A program made the position numbers and the translations under genes. From Limnephilus marmoratus (Eukaryota; Arthropoda; Insecta; Trichoptera; Limnephilidae): 64,000 nt of DNA. Location: positions 17,750,001 to 17,814,000 of the forward strand of contig OU862919.1 of NCBI GenBank assembly GCA_917880885.1, in the 5' to 3' direction. This document shows, one piece after another, positions 9,275 to 20,325 of the stretch; the stretch's first letter is position 1, and the number at the start of each line of letters is the position of its first letter. Under the pieces are notes generated by a model that saw only the letters and a program-made list of their open reading frames with translations, was not told where the DNA came from and ran no database searches.

Positions 9275-10082
9275 TTATTCGTTGTAGGCATTAATTCATT
9301 TACTACTGTTTTCAGGTGTCCTATTAGTTCATCGGCTTTTCTGTCTAAATTTCCTTGGTTATCGCAGATCCACTTTTTGTTTTGTAATGCCGTACAGAAT
9401 TTATCATTATTATAGTTCTTTTTATTCCTGTATATATATTATACTTCGTGTTCCCTGAGGCTTCAGACTATTATATCTAATTTTTGTAATAATTGTTTCG
9501 TGATCAGATTGATTTTGAATTCTTCCGCAGCATTAACTTCCGCGTAAAAGTAATTTGAAATTACCAAATTAATCATGGTTTTAGAGTTTTTTCATATTCT
9601 TGTATAATTTTTGACAAGTTGCTTCCTACCTAGGCAATTTACGATGTTTTGTAATCTTGTGCTTTTTGTATTGAATATTAAAATTTCCAGAGATGATTTT
9701 CAAGTCTCTTGTATTTATTTCCTAACGGCACCATTCTTCAAAAAAAAATCTAAGATTTTGAATCATTTTGATTTGGGGAATGATAAATAGCTGCATAGGT
9801 TCCCAGCTTAAAATCCTTCAACAGCCAGTAGGTATCGTATTATTTTTATCTAGTACCGCATTTGTTGTGGCTTTGTAAGAGATATTGTTTTGAATTAATG
9901 TGATAACTCCACCTGTATGCCTGCTTAATGATTCGCATCTAACTGTCGAATAGCCCTGAAATGTTGTTTCATTTTGGTAAATTTCTTCGGTAATACGGGT
10001 TTCGCTCATCATCACCATGTGCAGTTCGTATTCTTTTAGCATGTCTTCGACTTCTTCAATGTGTACTAGTAAACTAGCTATG
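9275..10082 (-). pseudogene. LINE APE endonuclease fragment
   Basis: The best-preserved part (9818-10042) reads KEYELHMVMMSETRI, with the SETR catalytic-glutamate block of APE endonucleases. It continues GYSTVRCESLSRHTGGVITL, the usual YxxxRxDR...GGVxI region. Downstream the frame is broken. It is the 5' coding part of the LINE that fills the hAT-like element, split by the two Helitrons. Confidence 0.6.
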
Positions 10083-10222
10083 GGTTTCTCTGGGTCTCCT
10101 ACCGCCCCCCTGAAAGCCTGAAACGCCCCCCAATTTTCTCTTTGCCTTCTACCGCCCCCCTGAAGGTCTGAAATGCCCCCAAGGGGGCGTTATCGCCCAC
10201 GTTGGGAACCTATGGTCTAGAT

Positions 10223-10885
10223 GAACCACAGGCAGTTACTAGATGAACTTATTACGATTTGGACTTGTGGTAACGGCGGTATTTTCAGGTTTTTGAGTCG
10301 ATTTGATTGCCACGTTAAATACGGTAAGAATGTTGACAAAAGCGTTACGATTTAAACTCTAAAAGAACATTTTTCGGCTCCTTGACAACGGCTGTCAGCG
10401 GGCAGTTATTGGCCAGTATAAGCACCCAATATGCGAATTCAACCAATACGTTTGAAACCAGGCCTTGCCATGTGAAACGGAATAAACCTATCGAGATCCA
10501 ATTCAGCATTACGAAACAGAAGCTATTATTCATAAATTAATAAAAAATAAATATACATCATTGAAGAAGAAGATAAAAGTGTTTTATTTATTCTAGTATA
10601 CAAATCAATATTACCGAACACGCAACTTTATCTACCGCATACTTGTACATTTTGTAAATTGAAGTAATAGAAGCACAAGCGTGTTGCCGACACAAAAACA
10701 AACTCAACGTTTTACAAGGGCTGACATATGCTCATAAATGAACCACGAGCATTTACGAACGAACATGTAATAGGCATGCCTTGTCACAAAGAAGCGTCTG
10801 TCGTTTCAAAATTTCACACCAATATATACATTATGCACAATATAATATTAGGTCCTACTGTTTTATTTACATTATTTTCACATAA
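10223..10885. other. Nothing recognised
   Basis: No motif-bearing frame or repeat partner. Frames at 10345-10533 and 10728-10994 have no recognisable domain. Confidence 0.5.
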
Positions 10886-11275
10886 AAAAGTCCATCAGGC
10901 CTACGTAATCTTTGGGGATGCTGCGTGGGGGGTCTTTTTTGTGAAAGGAGGGAGAGAAAGTTCTAGGAAGGAAAAAATTATCTGGGGTGGGTAGGAATTT
11001 GGGGTCAATGTATTCAGGAGTATCGAACGTGTGAATCAATCTCTTCCACTAAGGCGATGGGTCGAGAGAGTCTGGCTGGAGAGTTCAAAAGGTCTCTCTC
11101 GACCAGACTCCCAATCCGGCCCGCCACGCAGGTGGGTAAAAGCATCCGTCGCCAAGGCTTGGACAGACCTCACCCCATGAACCCTGAAACTCCTGCGAAT
11201 CACTTGGGGTGAACTATGGCAGGGGTGTTGGTTATCCAATATATGGTTGTACCCGTACCCGCCTCCCAAATTAAT
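10886..11275 (-). mobile_element. SINE-like family B, copy 1
   Basis: Read on the minus strand it runs from GGGAGGCGGGTACGGGTAC near 11272, through CACCCCAAGTGATTCG and CTCCAGCCAGACTC, to the CACGCAGCATCCCCAAAGAT motif near 10910. The family-wide 3' hairpin tail is truncated here. Other copies: 16518-18246 (split), 32905-33229, 36118-36465, 57130-57430, 62360-63053. Confidence 0.6.
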
Positions 11276-11476
11276 CAACATGGATTTACGAAGAAAAGTA
11301 TTATGAGTTATGGAAAACTAACAAACTGTAAATTTGTAGAAGCTTTTCGAATGTTTTGACTTTTGTTATTCCACGTCACTTGCTGTCTATTAAATTAATG
11401 GGTTGGGTTTAGTTCAAAATTAGATCGCAGTTTTGACATGTTAACACTGTTAGGACGGGTTTTTTTAAATGTGAAC

Positions 11477-11645
11477 AATTCATCAAATATTTGAAGTTAA
11501 TTTTCACATTCCGTTAAGTTTTGTTCAAGTTCTATTATTATATCATTACAGGCCAGTTGCCTCATAAAACAGAAATTTTCACAGAACTACATGAATAGAA
11601 CTTTCACAGAACGTGATAATTAACTTCAAATATTTGATGAATTCT
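11477..11645. repeat. Palindromic MITE-like element
   Basis: Arms at 11478-11503 and 11618-11643 (AATTCATCAAATATTTGAAG and its inverse) are nearly perfect. Weaker inverted similarity continues inward (CACATTCCGTTAAG against CACGTTCTGTGAAAG). About 170 bp overall, non-coding. Confidence 0.6.
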
Positions 11646-13114
11646 TCAAATTTTTTTAAACAATCTATCGCTAGTAAATTATTACTTGATGTACAGATTG
11701 AAACTTGAAACGTGACAATAAATAATAAGACGTAATAATATACTAGCAGTTAAAAACCCGCTCCGTAGGTAGCTGCTAGGCCCTGCGGGCGGCTTCTTAA
11801 TCTTTTAGTTCGGCTTCGCCCAGTTTGAGTGTTGGTAACCATTTTATATATCCGATAAGAACTGGTTCCAAAACTTGACAGTTCCGCGGATCCACTGTGA
11901 CTCAGTGACAGCTAGTCACCGAGTTAAAGTAACCGTGACAGGCAATGACGCCATATGTAATCTCTCCATATCCTGGAAGATCCTTAAATATCATGAATCC
12001 GTAGTACTTATACCTAGGCAAGAAGCGTCTACATGCGAGCTGCTGACGGAAGTAGCGACATCTTGTGTCGAATTCTTGAATTCGAAACCGAATTATAACA
12101 GTAGCTTTGACTGAATTTCCACGTGGCGCGGCGTGTATGGCGTGGCATCCGACATTTTTTTATTGTTTTTATTCTTGCTAGAGCAATCCCGATGAGTTAA
12201 AGAACTCATTTTACTACAGGAGGAACACACAAATCATGGGTGGGAGGAAATAGTTAAAATTTTACATATTAATTTAGGTATTAAAAATATAAGTTTCACA
12301 TACAATTTAGACGAAAAAAATAAAAGACAGGCTGAGTAGAACAAACAACAACAGAAAACAATTAAAGAAAAAAGGAATAAGGTTATACAAATATGGATGA
12401 TTACAACTAAACCGAAAAGAAAAGAAGAGAAAAGAAACAAGACAATTGAACATTACAAAGGTTCATTCTTAAACGTATTTAACTCTCCCACAGCCAACTG
12501 GGGCCGAAGGTAGACCCCAAAATAACTATCCTTCTTATATCTACTTAAATACATGAAATATATTTTTAGTATTTTAGGTATTCCTGCGCAAAGGATTAAT
12601 ACATAATATGCCATTTAAAAAAAAATGTGAAAAAATCGTTGATCGCAGGAAAAAATATTTTGTCAAATATAGATAGGTAATATTCCCTGCAAAAACATAA
12701 ATAACAAAAAAAAATATATCAAAAAAAGAAAAAGTGTTTTCTTTGGTTTAAAAGTTTAGAAAAAAAATGGGGTCATCAGCCGACCTCCATGGTTACGGAC
12801 GTCATGTTTGGCATCTTGGCCTGTCGAGAGTTAAAAAATATTCGTTTAAAGCATTACTCTGAATTTTTTATTTTGCCGGATTCCCTTGTACATATCTTGT
12901 AGCGAATTATGTAGTGTATGGGCAACATAGTTCAGAGATTTTAGGAATTTTATTACATGAACTCGTAGCTGGGTTAACCACGCAAATGCTACGGTATTAA
13001 TAACGTTCGATTGCTTTTATGTGCTGATAAATTTTTAAGCTTGGCTTTATTGATGCGATTTTTTTGTTTTTCCAAAAGACTTGATTATAAACGATTATTT
13101 TTTATTTATTTTTA
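11646..13114. other. Mostly unrecognised; possible Helitron end
   Basis: At 11743-11830 the minus strand ends GGAGCGGGTTTTTAACTGC then TAGTATATT, which resembles a Helitron 3' terminus (GC-rich stem then CTAGT). The rest of the stretch (AT-rich, including 12200-12740) shows no supported feature. Confidence 0.35.
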
Positions 13115-13320
13115 ACTCAATGAGTAAAACCTCAAAATGTAATATTTAATAAATAAAGATAATATTAGCGCAACTCAATCAAAAATCTGAAACAGAAAAA
13201 GATACAGCCACATCTGGGACTCGCACCCAGAAGTCTAGAGCTTTTTCTATCTTTTCTAATTTTTCTGTTTCAGATTTTGGATTGAGTTTCGATTATATTG
13301 TCTTCATTAATTAAATATTT
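13115..13320. mobile_element. Relic of the tRNA-bearing element
   Basis: Inverted arms at about 13139-13199 and 13256-13318 match the arms of the 415-bp family (AATATTAGCGCAACTCAATC and its inverse GATTGAGTTTCGATTATATT). The centre keeps only the minus-strand T-arm part of the tRNA-like gene (CTGGGACTCGCACCCAG, about 13217-13233). It is the most diverged member, so the family has been present for some time. Confidence 0.6.
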
Positions 13321-13788
13321 TTATTTCTTCAATAATCGCAAATTCACAATGTGGCGTCATTTTAAGTAAATAAAAAAAATCCCTTTTTATGCAGAAACGA
13401 ATGGTTTCTCCTTCAGGATAAAACAAAAATTTATTTCATTTATAGATTATTTTTTAATAAGCCGTGACAGAAACTAAACTAAACTGAACTAAACTTATTT
13501 TAACTAATGTGACAGAAATTCTCAAACAGCATGATCCAGATTAACTCCCATGTTACGGAAATTAATTTACATTGTTACTTGTGTATATGTAAGTAGGTAC
13601 ACATAATGTATTATCAGGGTGGTTTAAATTGTTGACAATTTATAATATTTTTTCAAATCGACATGTTTCATTTAGAATTATCACGTAAATGATTTTCGTA
13701 TATAATTAAGATATTATGTGAATCCAATTCCAGAAATTTCACACAATTTTTCGATTGAATCTAGAAAAAAATTCGGATCTACGAATCT
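13321..13788. other. Nothing recognised
   Basis: AT-rich, with short ACTAAACT-type tandem words near 13473-13500 only. Confidence 0.45.
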
Positions 13789-14330
13789 TCTTATATATAA
13801 AAATGAATCGCTGAATGTGTTGCTAAGCGTACAACTTTCTAACGACTCCACCAAATTGGATAATTCTTTTTTTTGTGTGTTCGTTATTGGACAAGGTTTT
13901 CATAAAACTTCCGGTGAGCTCTGGCATTATGAAATTTGTATAAAAAAATGCTATTGGTGGCACGCGAGGAAGCGGCTATTGCTATGGAAAGCGGGAGGGA
14001 GGGAGAGATGAAGGAGGGGAACCAGGGAGAGGGAGGGGAACCAGGGAGGGGGAGGGGAACCTGGGAGAGAGGAGGGGTAACTGGGAGGGAGAGGGAAGGG
14101 GAAGGGAGGGAAGGGGGGGGCTGGGGGGGGAGGGGGGAGGGGAACTCGGGAGGGAGGGAGTGGAGTGCGGAGAGGGAAGGTGGAGGTGACGAAGTGGGAA
14201 CGCGAGAGGGGAAGAGGACGCAGGAGAAGAAGGGGAGGCGTAAGGGGAACGGGACGAATGGAAAAGGACACTGAGGGAGAAATAATTTCTTTATTAAATG
14301 GCATAGCAACGCATGCCGGGACCAGCTAGT
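13789..14330 (+). mobile_element. Non-autonomous Helitron H1
   Basis: Starts TCTTATATATAAAAATGAAT (13789) and ends GGCAT-AGCAACGC-ATGCC hairpin, GGGACCAGCTAG, then T (14326-14330): the Helitron signature of a 5' TC and a 3' hairpin followed by CTAG, with no TIRs and no target duplication. Positions 13980-14275 are almost pure purine on this strand. Open frames on both strands across this tract are compositional artefacts. Same family as H3, inverted. Confidence 0.75.
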
Positions 14331-15660
14331 TACAAATAATTCTGAAACGTATTTTAATGACTTCCGACAAAGTTTTCATGACCAACTTTTCATGACAAAG
14401 GTGATACAGATTTTTTTTTACCGAAATTGATTTTAAAGATCGGAGATTCTGTTTCTTTGTCCAGTCCGTTGCCCAGTTTCTCACTTAGTAAAAACTAGAG
14501 ACGACATTGTAAATCTTCATTCCCCGTGTTTATAGATAATATTGCAAAATGTTGAAGAGTTTAGATTTTTGCAACTTTTGTAACTTGGTGGAATTCCATC
14601 CCAATGAGTATACCCAATATGTGAACTGTTACATTAATGAACAAGAAACCTAATATCCCTGAAACATCATTATCGAATCCCTTGTTTAACAGGGCTCCAG
14701 TACACATATTGGTTAGATTTCCTATCGATTAGAGATGCATTCATTTTCTATGCACCTGGGTCAGTCTGGTACAAATATAACGGGGCCAGCTTCCATATTG
14801 AACACAATGCACTTTGCAATGCAGTCCATTAGGCTGATTCTGACAATGCCAACTGACCCACAAACCCAAAACTTATTCTCCTGAGATTAAAAATAATTCA
14901 AAGTTTGGAAAGGGATAAAGAGCTCGATGGTTTAAAAAAATTATTATTTTAATCAATTATACATCCATTCAATTTTAACTCTTCTTCGACCGATATCCCT
15001 TTCAAATTTTCTAAACATTTTTAGTTTTGATTACATGGAACATGGAACAAACAATGTTAATCTCTGTACTTATTTTTGCACATATTTTTAATAATTGAAT
15101 TATTTAAAATTAAATGCCTCAAATCTCATGATGGAAATGATGTTGAAAGCCAAAAACTGAATTACTTTCAAAAAGAGCTCGAGAAAATGTTACTGCTTCA
15201 GAAAACAGATTTACTGTTTTTTGTATCTAATAAAAACGAAAGCTCACGAAATCATATTTTATTATCATCGGCAACTTTCTATCGAAGGTTCGAAGAAGGA
15301 ATCCGACTTGAACGACGGTTCAAGTCGGATTCAAAATGAAAAATTTTAAGAATTTCAAAAATTTGATCTATCCGTTGAACATTCTGGGTGATCAAAATAA
15401 AAAACTCCAGCAATTGAAAAACTAAAATTATTTTATAATGTACACCACAGAGAGAGGGTTAAAAGAAAAAAAAGGGTTAACTTTATTAAATGGCTCGAAT
15501 CTCGTGTTTTCACTTGATTTTGCTTGACCCAACATTATTATATCTTGTTTATTGTTGTTGAACAGTTGGTATTTTCCATTTATTTTTATTTTTTTAAACA
15601 TTCCCGCTGAACGGAATCGCGGCGGCAATGACGCCACTGCTTGTCACGGTTATTTTGTAC
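14331..15660. other. Nothing recognised
   Basis: No supported gene. The frame at 15076-15339 has no identifiable domain and sits in AT-rich sequence. Confidence 0.45.
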
Positions 15661-15850
15661 CGGTGAAAGTTAGTGGAGCTGGCGACACGGTATCGCTTCG
15701 AAGTAAATAAGCACACATTCCACCACTAAAAATTACACATCTACCGGATCTCTCCTGATAATGGACACTGCAACGATGTCCGAAACGTTGGCTAAAGAAG
15801 GAGGTAGCGCAACACGGCATAATACCCCAAAAACAAATAACGAAAATTAA
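15661..15850 (+). repeat. Hammerhead-like repeat, copy A
   Basis: Positions 15754-15786 read CTGATAA, TGGACA, loop, TGTCC, GAAACG. This is one base from the hammerhead core CTGATGA-stem II-GAAA, with a 5-bp stem II preserved. The following 60 bases (GTTGGCTAAAGAAGGAGG onward, to CAAATAACGAAAAT) match copy B at 2341-2400 on the opposite strand. The changed base corresponds to the catalytic G, so this copy should be inactive. Confidence 0.45.
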
Positions 15851-16517
15851 TTATGTGGGTTACAAATCAATATTGACCAAGAGTGAAAACGCTATATGGT
15901 AATCTTTATGTTCAGTTGCCAAATCGGAAGAGCCAGGCACTTCCCAGTCATCCACTTAATGTTCTCCTTCCCTCTCAAATTTCATTTCCTTGTGATTGTC
16001 ACGAGTTATTTTTTGATATATTTTTGGTCAGAATTTCATAATAATTTTGGGCCACCCAGCGACGGGAGGTTTCCGTCACAATTAGTAAGAGTTGAGCAGA
16101 CAGATTATTTTCAGTTGCTAAAATAAACCCAACGAACAGTGCAGACAATGCAGATAATGCCAGGTCGCGGAACATGTCGGTAGGTGTTATTTTCGTCTGT
16201 CCGGCTCCGGGCACTGTCTGGCATGGAAATATAATTGGGCTAGTTTTATGTTGGGAGGTATTAAGTAAACTATGCCAAATGCCAGACACTTAATAAAGCT
16301 GTAAATTTTATTATAGAACATACATACATACACATATACATACATAAATACATGGTTTTTACAAATGGTTGGAAAACCGCAGTTAATTATTGTAAATCAA
16401 TTCGTTTGCAATTTATTTATTTAGCCACTTTAAATCTGTAACGTTTATCGTTTCCAAGGCAACAGTGCTGAGATTTTTACTTGTTATTACAAAGATTGCA
16501 ATAACAAGTAAAAATCA
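15851..16517. other. Nothing recognised
   Basis: Short frames at 15896-16289 lack motifs. A (CATA)n-like microsatellite lies at 16320-16350. A 17-nt inverted repeat occurs around 16470-16512 (TTTTTACTTGTTATTAC and inverse). Confidence 0.45.
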
Positions 16518-16838
16518 CAGGACACAGGAGGCCCTGAGGAAAATAATTTATCGGGATAGGACCTATGTCATCTTAGGTGATGCTATGTTGAGGGATCTGT
16601 GCTTTGTAAGGAAAGGAAGGAGAGGATATTCTGGGAAGGAAATAAGTATGAGGGGTGGGGAGGAATTTAGGGATCATTGTATGTAGGGTGACGGAAAAAT
16701 TAATCCACCCCTTCAACTGAGGTGCAAAACGATGAGTCGGGAGAGACAAGCTGGAGGGATCAAAAGGTCTCCCCAAAAATCTGACCCGCCACGCAATAGG
16801 TGGGCAAACGCATCCGCCGCCAAGACCCCGACAAATAT
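16518..16838 (-). mobile_element. SINE-like family B, copy 2, 3' part
   Basis: From the minus-strand 3' hairpin region (GGCCCTGAGGAAAATAAT, 16530-16548) to GGTCTTGGCGGCGGATGC. It is interrupted by the LINE at 16839-18167, and the remaining 5' part lies at 18176-18246. The eight bases ACAAATAT occur on both sides of that insertion (16831-16838, 18168-18175). Confidence 0.6.
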
Positions 16839-18167
16839 TTATTTACTTATATTTTATTAACGCCCTAGTGGGCTTTTGCAAGAAAAGAAGCAAATATATA
16901 ATAAACAATATTAATTACATGTATTACATAAACAATAAAACAGAATAAATATGAATGCAATCGACTCGTTAGGTAAAGAATATTACAACATAAAAAAGAA
17001 ACGAAATGAAATAGTACAAGTTGTACTTACAAAAAACTAAAACAATTCAGCTTTAAATATTTATACATATTATTAACAATAATAATAAGACCTGACATAG
17101 AACAAAGTGTAAATAGAACTGCAAAAATATTATAAAGTAAGTATACATTTTACTGGTGAGGTTTAGATGAGAAAATATTTTATGAGAAAAACAAAAAAAT
17201 AATAAAAGTTAATTATTAGCAGATAGAATCGAGATTAGTTGATTTTTGAAACATTCAAAACTGTCAACACTAAATATATCTATAGATTCGCAGTATTTAT
17301 TCGCAAGGTTATGGATTCTTTGAATTGGTGAGTATATGGAGTAATTAGTGTTGAGTTTATTGTTGCATTCAAAAATATCTTTACTACGAGTTTGTCTAGC
17401 AGGTATGCTAATGCAAATTAGTTCCAACAAATTAGGGCTGTCAATTAAAGATTTTATAATTTTGTATAAAAATAATAAATCAATTAACACTCTTCTATCT
17501 GATAATTTAAGAAGTCTGGTTTCAGCGCGTAAATAATTATAATTTATAAATTCGATTGGAATTTTCATTTTAAAATTGATGTACCGAAGAAATTTGTTTT
17601 GTACCTTTTTTTTGTACCTTTGATTGAGAATGAAAATTGTAGTATGGTGACCATACAGAGAAATTGTATTCTAATCTGCTTCGTACTAGTGAGCAATACA
17701 GATGTTTTAATGTTAACATACTTTTAAAATTTGCCCCCATTCTCAAGATAAAACCTAGTATTCTCATTGCATCGCTTGTTATTTCATCGATGTGTACATT
17801 GAACTGTAGACTCTCGTGGAATATAACACCAAGATCACGAATCTGCGATACACGAAGAAGATTAACACCATTCATATCATAAGAAAAGTTAAAAGGATTT
17901 TTACCTTTGTAAAAACTAATTATCTGGCATTTACCAATATTTAGTTGTAAATCGTTGGCAGAACACTACGCGCATAGTTTGTTCAGGTTTGACTGCAGAA
18001 TGGCGCGATTGTCATCGTTTCTAATTGTTCTGTAAATCTTCAGATCATCAGCAAATAATAGAACTTTGACATTACTAAAAATATTAACTATATCATTTAT
18101 GAATAAGCAAAATAATATCGGGCCCAAATGAGATCCCTGTGGTACCCCACTCGAGGCAGCAAATGTC
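16839..18167 (-). mobile_element. LINE-C, 5'-truncated Jockey/CR1-side LINE
   Basis: A minus-strand LINE 3' half with a TAAATAAAT tail at its 3' end, inserted into family B with the 8-bp duplication ACAAATAT. Its 3'UTR ends GCCCACTAGGGCGTTAATA, resembling the LINE-B end near 23905 (CATCAAGGGCGTAAAC). So LINE-C and LINE-B are related families. Confidence 0.7.
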
Positions 18168-18178
18168 ACAAATATCAC
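17209..18178 (-). pseudogene. LINE-C reverse transcriptase remnant
   Basis: Three successive frames cover one RT. 18178-17966 has SSGVPQGSHLGPILF and LLFADDLKIYRTIRN (regions B and C, catalytic FADD intact). 17875-17570 has IRDLGVIFHESLQFNVHID (region E) and LKHLYCSLVRSRLEYN. 17568-17209 is the C-terminal tail with KIPIEFINYNYLR. Frameshifts separate them, so the protein is not made. Similar in every block to LINE-B at 22117-23184. Confidence 0.75.
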
Positions 18179-18246
18179 TCCATAATCCCGGGCACCCCTG
18201 CTCAGTCACTAAATGTAGCGAACCACTTTGGTTGACCTATGGCAGA
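18176..18246 (-). mobile_element. SINE-like family B, copy 2, 5' part
   Basis: CCCGGGCACCCCTGCTCAGT and the following AGCGAACCACTTTGG block match the family B middle section. It is the displaced other half of 16518-16838. Confidence 0.55.
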
Positions 18247-18366
18247 ATAATAATAATAATAATTGGCTAATTTATTTATCGCCGTTTTCGTGGAAAATCA
18301 CCTCAAGGGCGTTGTATAAATAAATATATAAAATAATTAATATTACTGGCTTATAACTAAGATTTA
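18247..18366 (-). mobile_element. CR1-like LINE 3' end (left part of split copy)
   Basis: Starts with the (AAT)n tail and CGCCGTTTTCGTGG...CACCTCAAGGGCG hairpin seen at 7507-7572 in inverse. Ends in ACTGGCTTATAACTAAGATTTA. The same element resumes at 26391 with TTACTGGCTTACAACTAAGA-like text, so it was split by the I-type LINE; duplication AACTAAGATTTA at 18355-18366 and 26391-26402. Confidence 0.75.
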
Positions 18367-18614
18367 GGAGTCCGATTCGAGCCGCGGTCAACAGTGGTTG
18401 TGTGGACCTTACCTATTGCTTAGTGCCGTTCGCCCGTTCCTGAGCCTCATACAGATAAGAGATTATTGTTACATTTCATTTAATTTTATTTATCGTATAC
18501 CTATTTGTTTGCATTCCTGCTTACGGCTAATCCGTTTTTGTTTGTACAGTCAATGAAATAGACTGCGTATTATTTTTTCAGTTTAATTTTTAAAAGTTAA
18601 GTTTTTTTTATATA

Positions 18615-20324
18615 ATGGAGGAAGACGAAGATAGGCCTCTAGACCCAGGGTCGATATTAGATTTTTCTGACTCGGATTCTAATACTAGCCAGGTTTCTAT
18701 TACGCTCCCATCTCGTAAACGGCGACCATCGCATAGCCTTCACATTCCATTGAAAGTTAACATTTAAAGCCCAACATTTGTACACGGTTGACATTTGTCA
18801 CATGAGAACGGGTCGTTTCTTCGACTCGTTCTTGTGTTCAACAGCTCGGCTGTGGAATGATTTGCCGGCCTCTGTGTTTCCTCCTTCCTACAACATGGGT
18901 CTCTTCAAGACCAATGTTCATTCCTTCCTCTCCTCAAAAAGACCCTCCACACAGCATCCCTGACAGGCCCTGAGGGAAATTATTTTCCTCAGGGCCTCCT
19001 GTGTGGAGTTAATGTAAAAAAAAAAAAAAAAAAAAAATAAAAAAAAATAAAAAAAATAAAAAAAAAAAAAAAAAATACCACTGATTCAACAAACCTCGAC
19101 CTCTAACGACCTTAACACCAATAGTAACACCCAGACAAGTACTTTACCTAGCGATAATACAAAAAGTACTGACTTACTTTATCCTGCTTCCGCTTCCGGT
19201 CCTTTCATCGTTATGGTTCAGAAAACTGAACAAGGAAAACTTATTCATCCTTTAGATTTTGGAAAATTCTTATTTGACTCAAAAATAATAACCTTGGTAT
19301 TGTTAACGGTTCAATTAAACCGGAAGGGCGATATAAATTATCTATCGAGTTTAATACTGCCGCTTCCGCAAATGGATTTGTAAAAAAAATTGACTCGCTC
19401 TCAAACCATAAATATAAATCGTTCATCCCGACATTTAACCTTACGAGAATGGGTCTTGTGCGAGGAATTCCCGCGGAGATCCCAGAGGCTGAAATTGTTG
19501 ATGCTTTGAATAATTCCCACGGAACCCCGAAAGTATTAAAAGCACGTCGGCTGAACTACAAGGATTCTTCTGATGGAAACACGATCTGGAAACCTTCTCA
19601 ATCTGTTGTTATTACATTTGAAGGACAATCCCTACCGTCTCGTGTCTTTATTTATTATACCTAGCTTCCCGTCGATGTTTATAAATTCCCAACTATTCAA
19701 TGCTTCAATTGCTGCCGGTTTGGACTTTCAAAACCCGTATGCCGCTCCCCTCCACGTTGTTACTTTTGCGGAGAAGGTCACTCATTTGATCAATGTCCGA
19801 AATCTTCCAATGATCCCATTTGCATTAATTGTTCGGGTGCACATACCGCGGTCAGTCTAGCCTGTCCGGAATTATCAAGACAGAAGAACATAAAATATAA
19901 AATGGCTACCGACAACATTTCGTACTTCCAGGCCTCAAAGTTATTCTATCCTGCGAAAAAATCATTCGCAGAGATGACATCGTCCTCAGCTCCTTTCCAA
20001 ACAACCACCTTTTTAAAATCAACGTCATCTTCTCACAGAGAAACCATTCTCAAGCCAGTCAAACCCAACCCAAAATATACTCCTTACCTTGATAAAAAAC
20101 AATTGAATAATATTTTGGCCAGCCCGAATGGGAATGCCAAATCCCAGTCGCCCAATGGGTGTGCCATTAATGGTAATACTTCCCCTCCTGCTCTCCCCGA
20201 AATAATGAATAATAATTCTTCTATACAAACTTTAATTACCCTTTTAATTTCAATCCTTACAAACAACAATACTGTACCGTCCAACGCTGCCGATTACATT
20301 AAATCTAACATTACATTACATTAA
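18615..20324 (+). pseudogene. I-type LINE ORF1 (Gag-like), interrupted
   Basis: Starts MEEDEDRPLDPGSILDFS with a basic patch PSRKRRPSHS, then is cut by a LINE-A fragment (18769-19082). It resumes in the region encoding FRIM/RRM-like text (TFNLTRMGLVRGIPAEIPEA near 19440). It ends with three zinc knuckles encoded at about 19695-19870: CFNCCRFGLSKPVC, CYFCGEGHSFDQCP and CINCSGAHTAVSLACP. A polar Ser/Thr/Pro-rich tail follows to the stop at 20324. ORF1 proteins of this clade bind the element RNA. Frameshifts, for example near 19660, break it in addition to the insertion. Confidence 0.75.
18769..19082 (+). mobile_element. LINE-A 3' fragment inserted in ORF1
   Basis: Encodes the terminal LYTVDICHMRTGRFFDSF and STARLWNDLPASVFPPSYN blocks (18778-18963). 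It then has a shortened 3' hairpin (TGAGGGAAATTATTTTCCTCA, with GGCC(C) flanks) and GTGTGGAGTTAATGT, and a 58-bp A-rich tail. Severely 5'-truncated. The outer 3' hairpin partner (CCACACAG) is present at 18946. Confidence 0.75.
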
Positions 20325-20325
20325 A

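Larger units (their letters stand above)
4976..10222. mobile_element. hAT-like TIR element filled by nested insertions
   Basis: The 8-bp direct repeat GTCTAGAT occurs at 4976-4983 and 10215-10222. Immediately inside are inverted termini CATAGGTTCCCAAC (4984-4997 and 10201-10214), followed by similar C-rich subterminal blocks (CGCCCCCC motifs) on both sides. An 8-bp duplication and a TIR of the form CAnnGGTTCCCAA fit the hAT superfamily. No hAT transposase is visible. The interior is a minus-strand LINE (about 5260-10082) with its own insertions, so the original element was probably a short non-autonomous hAT. Confidence 0.7.
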
